Positions 23,590 through 34,785 of a stretch of DNA of 64,000 bases are shown here, one piece after another. The number at the start of each line of letters is the position of its first letter. The first letter of the stretch is position 1. The notes beneath the pieces are model-generated. The model was given only the letters and a program-made list of their open reading frames with translations, was not told the origin of the DNA and ran no database searches. The position numbers were made by a program, and so were the translations under genes. Source of the stretch: Hydractinia symbiolongicarpus (lineage: Eukaryota; Cnidaria; Hydrozoa; Anthoathecata; Hydractiniidae); contig NC_079880.1 in the NCBI RefSeq assembly GCF_029227915.1, forward strand, positions 20,832,501 through 20,896,500. The letters are read 5' to 3'.

Positions 23590-26500
23590 ATAAATAAATA
23601 AATGACCTCAGAAGAAAGAAAGATGTGTTTCAAATTTTAGAGAGGTTATTTCGTATCGTTGTGAGCTTTTTGAGTGTTGGGGTTGCCACACTGAAGATCT
23701 TACCAAATTAGGCACTTTTTTGAATTTCTGCGAGGCAAGACGAGGAAAGTTTTTTAGTTAATTTCTAAGAAAAAATCGACCATGAGTTTTCATGTTTCTC
23801 CGTGGTTTTCGCTCAAAATCTAACTTCGCTGTACTTGTTTTTTCAGGGTTATATTATTATCACGTGACGGAACGCCCTTTTTAAGTATAGTGTCATCTTA
23901 ATTTTCATTTTGTCATTTTACAATCCATGAAAAAAGAAAGGGTGTGGCTTATATACCTGGTTTTACCAATGAAACTCAGGTAGCCTATATATGAATACAA
24001 AATGAGAGTTGCCCGAAATGAGAGACCGATATGAAATTTGTTGTGTTTGAGTTTTTTTCATAAGTTATGTGGACTACACATGCGTCATAACTTTGTACAC
24101 ATGCGCAGTAGCTTGCTTTCGGATAAACCGTGTTCATTTTTACATTTAAAGGGCGGATTTAGATTTCCATTTTGGTCATTTTGACTAAAATGAAAAGAAA
24201 CAACGAAATGCCTTTATTTAGTCTGAAACCATTTAGATATGAAAGAAAAGAATAGCGGCCGGAAGCGATTGCTAAAAAATCGCCTTCCTAAAAAAAAGAT
24301 AGTTTTAAAAAATTCTAGAATTTCCTGAATTTTTGTGAAAACTAAACTCAATTTTTATAATGGATTTTCTTCCTTTTGTGGAAAATAAGTCCAAAAAATG
24401 TATTCTGCATCAGCTAACGCAGAAATGAAATCTATCAAACTTGTCTTCTTTGTGATACCAAGGTGCTGTTTATATAAGAAATAGGACGGGACAATTGCCG
24501 GGATGGGACGATTGCCGGAATCCTGCTCTGATCAATATCTATTATATAGTCGTTAGCCCGTGGAAAAATCCACGGGTTCGCCCGTCCTTTTTATACCGCA
24601 TTGCGTGCGTCTCGCTACCTGCGCAGGTAAGCTACCATTTCGCGTGATAGACAGACGGACGGACGGACGGACGGACGTATACGGGCATTATAATATAGAT
24701 TAAAATCACTTTGTGTTTACATGGAAAATTTTTGCTTTTTTCATATGATTATGATATTATCCAAAACTTTATAATAGTTTTATGCTATTCAAATAAAGAT
24801 ATTTAGATAGAATATCAAAATATCATGATAAAACTGAAGTGTTTAGAGCAATATAATATTCTGGTTGGATTTTATTTAGATTTGAAGAAAATAATTATTT
24901 TGAAAACGAGGCTATTCTTAGAAAGCTTAGCTATATGAAGGGTTTGACTGTAACTTTCAGCTCGCACCTGAAGCACTTAACGAACAGAAATATTTACGAA
25001 ACTAGGTAATTTGTTCTGCCTTTTGCTAAGGAACTCAGGGATAAGAATTATTTTTAGTATCAACCTCTTTAATTGAGCTTGGCTTAATTATGAAATTCAG
25101 GAAAGATCTATTCATTTCCCAAACTGTTTAAAAGGACGAGATGTGGCCGCGCTGGGCTTGTGTTTATTGGTTGATAAATTGGTTTGTGCCTACTTGATAA
25201 GTTAAAAACAGTTAGTAAAGAGGTAGGAGGGAGAAAAGTGATCAAATTTTAGCGAAAAGTCACTATAATGTTTGAGATTTAATTTCCTTACTCTGGCGCA
25301 CTGCAAACTGTAGTGTCACTTCGATTCATCTCCTGGCACACGGCTGTTTCTAATTTATTGCTAGGATAACTTCGTGTTTACAGGAATTTAACAGGATTGA
25401 GAGGGTATCTGTTTTCATTAAAAAAGGACATAAAATCTAAGCTTGTTGTGAAAACAAATAATTTTTCCAAATTTTTTTGATAAATAAATAATTTTTATTA
25501 TCAAATCTCAGTTTTAAGGTTTCAGTGTGTTTAATGGGTTAAAGCTGTATCCAAATAAAGGTTAGGTAGCCTAAAATATGTTTAAATTCTAACGGATCTC
25601 GCCCCAGTCCTAATTCAAAAAAATGTTTAGACATGCGCAGTCTGAGTTTCCAAAATATTGCCCGCTGAAACAGCCGTGGGCAGTGTCAATTTGCTTGTGT
25701 GATGGGTAAGAAAGTTAGGAAAATTACGTTAAATCTTCTCGTTACCTACTAAAATCTAACTGAAAGAGGGACAAAAAAATTTTCGAAAGTGACTACCGTT
25801 TTACCGATCACACAACTTTTTACCGACTTTCTTTACCGATACCGATTTAGCTAAATTTGCGGTTTTCTCTGAGACATTTGCGTGCATCTAAATTTTCAAA
25901 TAGGGGAAACTGAATTTGATATCCTCTTTCCCCCCACCCCCATAAAAAGAAGCTTATAGTGAATTAGACTGTCAAAGCTGACGTCAAAATAAATATTTTA
26001 AGTTAAAAGTATTGTATGAAGTCTCTAAGATGAAGAGAGAAACAAGTGGTTTTTTGTTCGATAATATCGCCGCCTATATCCTGTTGCATTATGAAATTTC
26101 CAGGAAATTTCCAGGATTTTTTCTAGATAAAAAAATAAATTTTGGTTTTGAAAGTAGGAAATTCTTTCCGTAATGTTTCTAAAAAGATTTAAAGATCTCG
26201 ATTTATTAAAAAATTTAATATGATTACTTTCTAAGACAATTCCAGGAATATCGGGAATAATTTCTTTTGTCAAGGCCTTTTAGCACCAAGGTCATCAGTG
26301 CTATTCATGCACTACTTTACGCATAGCGCAGCATGCTGGAATTACTAATAATTCAATGTTTATATACAGGCTAAATTGGCTACATCCGGAACGTAAACTC
26401 TAGATTTAGTCCCCGTAAATTATATATTTACTTGAAGGCCTCTTTTCACTAGTGTTTTTGAGCACAGTTTCTAGCGTGTAGTATCTGAGCATGCGCATTA

Positions 26501-26680
26501 GAACTTTTTTTCTGGTCGCAACGCCAGTATTTTTGGAGGTTAAGACGAGTCAACTTTCAAGTGTTTACAGTGGAACAATCATTTTTAACAACCAATGGCA
26601 GCTCAGAAGACGCTACCATCTTTTACTGTAATGGAAATCAACATTAAGAACTTTTAGTACAAAAATATTTCAAGCGTTAT
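23590..26680. other. Gene-free intergenic stretch between boule and the K2P gene
   Basis: No recognised exon. It contains one Helentron-like element (24547-24700) and low-complexity AT-rich sequence. Fragments such as ACCGACTTTCTTTACCGAT at about 25830 resemble repeats in the diacylglycerol kinase intron at 40755-40870. Confidence 0.4.
24547..24700 (-). mobile_element. Pearl/HINE-like Helentron derivative with (GACG)n microsatellite
   Basis: In inverse orientation the element ends with a perfect hairpin (CCCGTGG-AAAAAT-CCACGGG, 24558-24577) followed by CTAACGACTATA. Its other side carries six or seven tandem GACG units (about 24652-24677). Non-autonomous Helentrons of the pearl/HINE group have this build: a tetranucleotide microsatellite near one end, a hairpin near the 3' end, no long TIRs. 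A 12-bp palindrome (ACCTGCGCAGGT) lies in the core. Confidence 0.6.
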
Positions 26681-29056
26681 TTAGGTATGTGAATCGGGCC
26701 TTAACGTATTATCTGGTTCCACAACAGTAGTGTCTACAAAATGGTTTGATAATACGTCCTCTTCCAACAACTCTGATGGCGGAGTTTTTATTACTTCGGC
26801 GCCTTTTAAAACTTCTAAATAGACCGAGCTCCCATTATGATTTCTTACAACAAGATCACGAACGTCATTTGTGGACAAGTCACTTGTTACAGAGCATGTG
26901 TCGTCGAATAAGTTGCAGTTGCCTTCAGCAACGGATTGTGGTTCGGATTTCATTTCCGCATTCGATACGAAAACTTCGGGTATGGCTGGCCGCCTGTGTT
27001 TTGGACTCGAAGTGAATTTTGGAACAAAAGTTTCCAGAACTGGCCGTGTTTTGATATAGTCCACGGTATGCATATCAAGTTCTCTTTGCGCATGCGTTTG
27101 TCTCTTTATACAACAGCATATGGTGAGTTCCTCTTTATCAAAAGCTAGTTCGCGAATTTCCATGGGTTCACTTTTTCTTTCTTCATTCTTCGCTACTTGT
27201 TTCAATGCTTCATCATGTGCGCACGCGTCACTTTTCGAGCGGAATCTTCGACTTCTAATCGTTTCTTGTCCTTTTGATTTTAACTCTTTAAGTTTCGCCA
27301 TTGCCTCTGAGCTCTGTATTCGCAATATTATCTCCTTTGTTTTAATGTGTTCTAGGTCTTTCCGTCTGTTGTTGGCCCATAAAATAGCTGAATCAATGAG
27401 ACCAGCTAGTAACGCTAGCCCAAACATTCGATAAATCATAACGAGATATTGCGAATTGTTTATCGGATAACTCATATCACCGAAACCGACTGTCGTAAAT
27501 GTTACGAACCAAAAGTATAAACTGTCAATGTATGTCCAATCTAAAATTGGTATGAGTGAGGTGAATACTCCAATGTGCAAATAACCAATAAAAATGAACA
27601 CAATTGTCACTGTAGATAGCATACTATCTGATATACATTGGTTTTGTCTGCTACTACATTTTCGAATAAGTTTAAAAAAGGAACGATTAAATGACGTCAT
27701 GATGTCACCACAACGTGCCAGTAGAGTCATCATCGCGGGAATGGCAATAACAGTGAAAGCGATGAAAAATATTCGGCCTCCTGTTGTCTTAGGGGCGACG
27801 TCTCCGTATCCTATAAAAGTTGAAACTTTTTCAGAATACTTGCATCAAAAAAAAAACTAAATTTTTCTTCGAGATTAATTATTCGCCAGGCAAAGTTTTG
27901 CAAATCTTCAACCTTTTAAAAAAGCCTATCAAATCCTGGGGACAAGGTTGGCACCAATTTAACTAGATGTCCTCTTGAACCTTGTTTCTATTGGCTATAA
28001 TCCGCGAAAATTCATCTACGTGAAAATCTACTGTTGAAAATTAATCTTTGGGAAATCAACAAAAAAATTCCCTCATAAGTCCTCACGAAAATTGACTGAA
28101 CATTCAAAGATATTCCCTGTCTTACTAACTTTATGACAGGTTTTCACACGATTAAAAAAACACATCGGTCATTGTTTTACGTCGTGTCGTACCAATACAA
28201 CATTGCAGACCAGCTAGAGTTAAGTATGTCGGTTTGTCTTTTCTAAAAGCAAACCGTTGTTGTTTTTATGTGTTTTTATGATTATCTACTACAAATCTAG
28301 TCCCGATAGTTTGTATCTTGTAAAAGCCTGATGAAAATATAAAAAAGTGATTCCATGTGGCCCTTTTGTATTTAGAAGACAGCCTTGTTTCCAGGGTATT
28401 TTTTTCTCCTTGACAGTTAGATAGACAAAAGAGGCTTTGGAACGAGGTTAAGAACGTCCCATCGGTTTAGGAGTTAAAAGTGAGAAAATTATAAATGTTC
28501 AAACACTGACATTCAGTTCGAAAAACAAACATCTCGACATTCACTTATTTAAAAAAGATGATTACCATGGTGGTAAGATGGTTACCTGTCTCCTCGCAAC
28601 CTCGTTACCAGACTTTCACTTACCGATAGTCGTTGCTGCAATATTTGTAAAGTAAAACCATTTCATGAAGAGAAAGTAAACATCAGCTTTTTTGCAGTAT
28701 TCTTTATTCGTTTCCACTTCTTTTTTCATGTGTATAAAGCGTTCAAACTCCAATAAGATTTCATCCACGTGTGAGCCATCTGGCGACCCCGTTAACATTT
28801 TGCGTTCGATTTGTAGAAAAAAGCTTGTAATGTTAAATGAAGCGGAGCAGATCTCCGTGGATTGCGTGTCTTCTTCGAGTTTTATGAAAACAAAAGTTCC
28901 AGCAATAAGTATGATCATTACAAATCCAAAATGCATGATGAATTTTAAACTTGTTACCATGCCCCCATACCATTGTTTATGTTGATAGCTGCTGAAACAA
29001 CCACACGCAATGCTTTCCTCGCCAACTTGTAATCTTTCTTTCGTGCGAACAACCAT
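26681..29056 (-). CDS. Two-pore-domain potassium channel (K2P)
   Basis: There are two coding exons, 29056-28624 and 27810-26681, with the intron splitting the glycine codon of the first selectivity filter. The joined protein has 520 residues. TM1 is at about 33-56 and is followed by a long extracellular cap loop. Pore 1 carries TTIGYGD (142-148) and pore 2 TTVGFGD (250-256). TM2 (FFIAFTVIAIPAM) and TM4 (RMFGLALLAGLIDSAILW) are evident. The two-filter, four-TM layout defines K2P leak channels, which set the resting potential at the plasma membrane. The C-terminal cytosolic tail is unusually long (about 240 residues), rich in Lys/Arg/Glu and Ser, with a CCC cluster that could be lipidated. The subfamily is unclear. 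The intron holds three mini-element ends (27908, 28382, 28590). Confidence 0.93.
27908..27951. mobile_element. Mini-element remnant in K2P intron
   Basis: It runs from CAACCTTTTAAAAAAGCC to CCTGGGGACAAGGTTG, with short inverted ends CAACCTT / AAGGTTG. It belongs to the same dispersed group as 8370-8470. Confidence 0.45.
28382..28450. mobile_element. Mini-element in K2P intron
   Basis: It starts GCCTTGTTTCCAGGGTA and ends GGCTTTGGAACGAGGTT, imperfect inverted copies of the CAACCTCGTTCCCAGG end. Length is about 69 bp. A further lone end (CAACCTCGTTACCAG) is at about 28597-28611. Confidence 0.5.
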
Positions 29057-30410
29057 GGTTCAATTAAATGCAGGTATTTAAATTATAATTTGCTGGAATG
29101 ACCTAGCTGGCAACATAGTGCTTCTCTTCCAGATTTCTCGACACTGGTTTTTATATTTTAAGCGATTTTTATTCCATTATACATCTTTCTTATAAGATGT
29201 TTTTTAATTCCTAGTTTAACTTAAGCGCAAAGTTCCACAACAAAACATACGATTTTGACATATTGAATCATGTTTGAGATTCAGAATATTTTATATACCA
29301 ATGATCTGTAATTAGCTTATTCTGGTCTTGGGAATAGACATACAACACAACTAATGGCTCTCTCACTAGAGAAAACGGAAAAAATTGTCTATCAAAATTC
29401 AAAACAATTTTTGAGGTATATTTAGGTTAATGACGTTTGTTGGTTGTGAAGGCACTATCGTTACCATGGTAACTAATAAGACAATAATTAAATATAATTT
29501 TATTTACAGCCCATAAGGAAATAGTTTTAAACGAAAAAATATACACTAGATTGTTTGTGTTTTTCTTGTACGTGAGAATTTGTTCAAACCTGTTTGTTTT
29601 TTTAAGGCACCAAATAGATCGCCAACTTGTAAAAGTTTCTTGAAATCTGAGATCATTTTTTACGGGGTTTACAAGAAGGATATTCAATTAAAAACTTGAT
29701 TTTGACGCAACAAAGAGACTTCATCAACATATACACAAGAAAAGACGAAATGGTGCATTCTCGACCGCAGAGCTCTTTGAGATAAATGTCGAAAGTAGCT
29801 CTGGACCCGTCTGGTCCCGTAATAGATTTTAATTGGCCTATTATTAGAGATATGTTTTTCCGCGAAAGATTGTATTTAACATTTAAATGTAAATAAATAT
29901 GGCGGTGGAGAGACGAAGGATCGAAGTATTCTCTTCAGGCCTTTGATTTTGCAGTACGTAAATATAAAGCAGATATTAAGGGCTATATCTACGAAGACCA
30001 TAATTCTGCTCTCTTTTTTAAAAATATTCACTGTCAGTATTTCGACCTACTTTTTACATAGTTAGCTTTAAGTCTTACACATGGCTTAGCAAGGCGAGGC
30101 AGATCGCATAGGAAACATTCTTAACGTGCTTTGGAAAAAATACATGTCGCTGATTTATTTATCGCGAGTGATTGCAAAAGTATCGCAGTTTTTAATTTTC
30201 GTAAAAAACGTAAAAAAAAATACGCTGCTTTTTACTTAAATTATCGACATTTAAGGATTTTTTTTCGTTATTTTAGATTTCGTGAATTTGGCTAAAATCC
30301 GCGTAAAGCGCAGGAAAAAAACATTAGTACGCAGTTTGTCATTAAAATTCCTGAAAGGTATCTTCATAGTCATACATGTTTTTTTTGAGTGGTCAGGACT
30401 CAAAAAAAAC
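29057..30410. other. Gene-free stretch upstream of the K2P gene
   Basis: This should include the K2P promoter and 5' leader, but no diagnostic motif is visible. No further coding region was recognised. Confidence 0.35.
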
Positions 30411-30414
30411 TTTC

Positions 30415-30515
30415 AAATTCCAGGACATTTTACCTTTTTTTCCAGGACATTTTAAATTAAAATGTCCTATACATTTCAGGACAAAATTGTAAAAAAATAA
30501 AAAATTTCAGGACAA
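30415..30515. repeat. CCAGGACATT repeats flanking the hAT-like gene (3' side)
   Basis: At least four copies of (T)TCCAGGACA or TTTCAGGACA occur here, two close to their inverse (AAAATGTCCT). They match copies at 32690-32755 on the other flank. Confidence 0.55.
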
Positions 30516-30679
30516 CAAATAAAGTAAAGTCATGTATTTCTTTGAGCTTAAAACTAAAAGCTGTAACAACATAAGAATTCAATCTCTGAACTAAAATAAA
30601 CACTAGCTAGCCAAACAAAAATTACCACCATAACAAAATAGCAACATAAGACTACAAAATACTTTTCCAATCAAGCAAT

Positions 30680-32452
30680 GGGATCCTTTCGAAGTATTAA
30701 TGCTTGCTTCATCTGAACACACTCATCAAATTGTTCCTTCTTGGTGTTGGCTAACATTCGTAAATCGTTTGATCATCCAAGGATTTGAAAGTCAGCATTT
30801 GTGTGTATGCTTTTAATGCCAATTCATCAGCATCTTTAATGAGAGTGTTTATACTGGTTTGCAGGAATTGTTTTTCCTTTGCACTTCTTCAAATTCCAGT
30901 TAAAATAATCTTTCGTTTCAATGCTTTTCCAGAATCCACTTTTAACTTCTTCTTTTCATTATTAATTTCACCATAACGCGATCTTGCACACTTGAAAGAC
31001 TTCTAATAGATAGTATTAGTGAGTTTTCTTTCATAGTATCTGTCATTTATAGCTTCTGTTGTTGTATATTGTACCAGATCTTCGTGAACTTATCTGTTAC
31101 AATAAACATTTTCATAATTGAAGTAAGAAGCTCCTTAAGGACATCACATAGGAATGGAACCATTGGTTCATCCGTTTGAAAGCCTCTCAGAAATTTGTTC
31201 AGCTTTGAAGCAATAAACTCTACCAACTTGAGTTTTGTAAGCATCAAGGGATCTTAAACTTCTTTTTGAAGAACTGCAAATGATTTCCCCTGTGGCTGTC
31301 TGGACTTTATAAAACCATCCAGATGTTTGATGAACTTCACAAATTCAGGCCATATGGTGTGGATAAGGCAGTGGATAAATATTTGCTTCTGTCAACTTTT
31401 CGTACAGATCCCTTCTGGCAGGTGATTCAACTAACAACTTTGACATAGCTTTAAGCACCTTTCCCATTTCCCAATCAGACTTCTTGATGCCATTTTTCAA
31501 GCTTCCATGTACAGTATGCAGACCACATGTTCCGATATTCACTAGACCAGCTAGTTTATCAAGGTCACGTTTTTCAAAAAAATAAAGTAAGAAACTTTAG
31601 GTTGACATTTGGTTCATCTGAAGATATTTGCATAAGATTTTTTGGTTCAAGAAATTTGGACCCATTCAGAAAGTTTCAAGTATTTGCTCTGCATTTGCAC
31701 CACCCATGAATTCAGAGTTCATGTACCTTGTTATGGAAATATCTTTCTCATTATCCCAATATCTGACCAAAATATCCATTTGTAGTTTTTTGTTTAAACT
31801 TTCATCAAAGGCTAACGAATATGTAGGGGATTTCTTGACTTCTTCCATCAAGACTTCTAAGAAATATGGAGCAAGACCATGGTTAATGAGATAGCAACAT
31901 TTGGTTCTTCCGCAAGAAAATTTTTCTGCTATTTGGCCGTCAGGAAACATCACATGAAATAGTTCACTGAGTCCATCACAAGAGCGTTGGGAAAAGTTAG
32001 CCTGGAACACCTTCACAGCCCAGCGGATTTCTGCAAATAATGTTTGAGCTCTCTCAAACATGGTCTAAAGTACCTTGACAGGGTTTAGTTGAGGAACTTA
32101 CTTTATCAGAGGATGTTGGCTCAGAAGAGGATGTTGGCTCAGAATAGGATGTTGGCTCAGAAGAGGATGTTGGCTCAGAAGAGGATGTTGGCTCAGAAGA
32201 GGATATTAGCTTGGAAGAATCTGTTACATTTTGGTACCGGTAACAAAAGGGAGAAGATAAGAATTAACAATTTTCTTTCAGTGTGTTTTTTACTTTTTTA
32301 TGACTTTTGATAGCTGCTTCGCCCATATTTGTGACGCAAATATCTTTCGAGCAGTATTTACATCTTCCCAAGCCTTCATTTTTTTTGGAAAGCCAGCTCT
32401 TGTAATTCGGATCTTTTAGCCAGTCGTCTAAAAATTTTGATTTCCTTGGCAT
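30680..32452 (-). pseudogene. Decayed hAT-like transposase-derived gene with BED/TTF-type finger
   Basis: Minus-strand fragments lie in order. At 32452-32264 is a zinc-finger module (WLKDPNYKSWL, then CKYCSKDICVTNMG with SHKK). A Ser/Glu/Pro/Thr repeat follows (32107-32215), then 32061-31666 (FPDGQIAEKFSCGRTKC, FDESLN, VRYWDNEKD). Next come 31542-31345 (IGTCGLHTVHGSLKNG, SPARRDLYEKL) and 31247-31047 (FLRGFQTDEPMVPFL). This order matches the multi-copy hAT-related zinc-finger proteins common in invertebrate genomes. An in-frame stop at 32264-32266, a shift near 32062, a shift near 31570 and several later stops inactivate it. Both flanks carry repeated CCAGGACATT words (30420-30520 and 32690-32755), which may be subterminal transposase sites. 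Confidence 0.75.
32107..32215. repeat. 18-bp tandem repeat, six copies, inside the decayed hAT-like gene
   Basis: The unit is GAGGATGTTGGCTCAGAA. On the minus strand it encodes a serial S-E-P-T-S-S hexapeptide in frame with the zinc-finger fragment, apart from a stop. It therefore lay in a linker between the finger and the catalytic region. Confidence 0.85.
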
Positions 32453-32689
32453 TATTATATCATTAGTAATCTCTTTTAGTCTAGTTCTAAGCAGAAATAA
32501 AAAGTAAACTATAAGAAACTTAATTGTTAGGTAAGGTCAAGTGAAATATAACATAGATATACAATGGTAGATAAATACTAAAACAATAATAAAACTAGAA
32601 ATCAAGCAAGAAAGCCTAAAAAAAGAATTTGATGAACTTTAAAAATCAAATATGCAGCCTTCAAAACTAAATTCCAGGAGAATCTCTAA

Positions 32690-32758
32690 AAAAGAAGAAA
32701 AGTCCAGGACATTCCAGGACAAGAACAAAATTCCAGGACATTCCAGGACAGTGGTCAC
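32690..32758. repeat. CCAGGACATT repeats flanking the hAT-like gene (5' side)
   Basis: Copies of TCCAGGACATTCCAGGACA occur twice around AAGAACAAAA. With 30415-30515 they bracket the pseudogene and probably mark the element's extent. Confidence 0.55.
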
Positions 32759-32937
32759 CATGTCATAAGAAAAAGAGCTAGTGAATCGGCGCGGCTCTAT
32801 TGTTTATGTTTTTATTAGCAGAATATACCTCGTACCCAGTGCTTTGACTGCACGCTCGTGTTGAAAAATGGTGCATTTTAGTGGTTAGTTACAGTAAACT
32901 TAGGATTAACAAACATTTAAACAGAATTATTTTCAAC

Positions 32938-33646
32938 ATGCCTGGCGAAAATTGCTCTATGTACGGTTGCACAATCTTAAGGGCTAATATAAATGTCTAT
33001 CTATTTTTAAAATTCCTGCTGGTGAGAATCAATTTGACAAGTCGTGGGGAGAAAAGTTAGTTGCTATTGTGATAAGAGATAGGGAAGTTGATCATGCTCT
33101 AAGGGATAGAATTCAAAGAAAGAAATATATTTGTGAAACGAACTTCAGCGAAGATCAAATGAATCCTAATCACTCTAGCATAACCACACTTGTTCCCGGT
33201 GCTATCCCCACAATAAACCTTCCTATCAAAAGTTTTTCTTCATCCTCCATCTTCTAAGCCTCACCAATCAGCACAATCAATTTTGCAGAAAAAAATTGAA
33301 CCAGTGGAAAATGTCATTACTGATCAGTACAAGTCATTTACAGATTATATTTCTAAAACTCAGTTATTGAAATTAGTCGGTTGGAGTTTTACGTCTACAA
33401 ATGATTATGCTTCTTTTGCCTGTCATGATGCTATCCACTCAGCTTCACAGTATGGGATATATGTTGATAATAATCTTGTTTTTACTGTTCGTGTTTTTTT
33501 ATGGTCTGCTCCTGCTAACCACGATATATATTCTCAATCACTAAAACTTATTACAATCACATATTCAACAAGATTAATTATGAATTTGAAATTATGCCCA
33601 GGTTCGGCCACCCTTATATCAATTTTAGGAAAGGCGTGCCCACCAT
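32938..33646 (+). pseudogene. Decayed THAP-domain protein gene
   Basis: The plus strand from an ATG at 32938 gives MPGENCSMYGC, the Cys-x4-Cys start of a THAP (C2CH) finger. The domain continues after a frameshift near 33020 with SWGEKLVAIVIRDREVD, KKYICETNFSEDQM and a closing PTINLP motif. The CE-x-NF in place of CE-x-HF loses the usual zinc-binding His. A second shift near 33235 leads to 33283-33646, which continues a THAP/P-element-like downstream region (ISKTQLLKLVGWSF, HDAIHSASQYGIYVDN). THAP fingers are DNA-binding modules of P-element transposases and their domesticated relatives. The copy is broken. Confidence 0.75.
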
Positions 33647-33649
33647 GAC

Positions 33650-34785
33650 TAAGTCAATTTAAAAAGAGACGTGGTCACCTACATTATGTTAATTAACTAC
33701 TCGTAAATATTGTCCATATATTGACTGATGGGGTTCGTTAAATTCCACCCTAAAGAATGACTTATCGAGAATAAACGCACGAAGAAATTAGAAAAGATTA
33801 CTCAGTTATTTTCTTCTCTATATTCCAATTACAACAATATTTCCATTTGCAGAATTCATGGTTAACCAAACTATATACATAAAAAATATATAGGGTTTAC
33901 TATTTTAACATCAACAATAAAGAAAATAAAAAATAGATCGTCCATCAAATGAATCAGTACTGCATCTTTTATTGCTGACAAGCGCATTGGCTTTGACATT
34001 CGGATGATTAATAATGGAGACAAAAACGACAAACAGAAATCACAATAAATATTTCAAAAAACACTTTCAATTTTCTGTGTAGTTAGATTGGGAGTAATTG
34101 ATTTCGCTTTATTATCCCAGCTCGGTCATGTATAACCAAAAAGACTATTGAACTGAATCTTATTTTTATTAAAATCAGTCTTCAAAATACACCAGACTTT
34201 CCAGTCAGTCTCGTGGTTTGCAGGTCTTTGTTTTACACAGGTATTTTAAGCTGAAATCCGAACTGAAAGGGAATGTTTCTTTGTAAAGTGAGCGACATAT
34301 GGATGAAGTAGTGGCTTTTTTGAAATATTTTATACTTTTAACACAAATCTTGCAGCTATCAATTCATTTAAATAAATATTATTCGCAACTAAAAATTCAA
34401 AAAATTCGAAAATATTTATAATGCATAGGGACATAAATAGATCTATAAAAATGTAAAAAAATAGTGCTGATGGGGAATGGTTCAATCGGGGTCTCAACTA
34501 ATATCTTTCGTAACATAATTTATAAACAATAACAGATGTTTCCATTGGATAGTCGCAATTATCTTCCTTCCAATATTTGTAAAAAATATAGAAAATATTA
34601 TCACTAAATGTTACCACCAATTCTAATTCTTGCAACAGTCCCAGAATATCATCAAACTATTCTCCAATAGACACTTAGTAACCAAATTCTCTTCAGGTAT
34701 CTCTCAAGGAAGTGCCCATCGGGAATCGGGAACCTTGTGTACATATAACATCTGTGTATTGATTGAGAGAATGTAATGAAACGAA
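33650..34785. other. Gene-free stretch; holds the 3' flank of the diacylglycerol kinase gene
   Basis: This lies between the THAP pseudogene and the DGK stop codon on the opposite strand. It should contain the DGK 3'UTR and polyadenylation site. No other feature was recognised. Confidence 0.4.
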
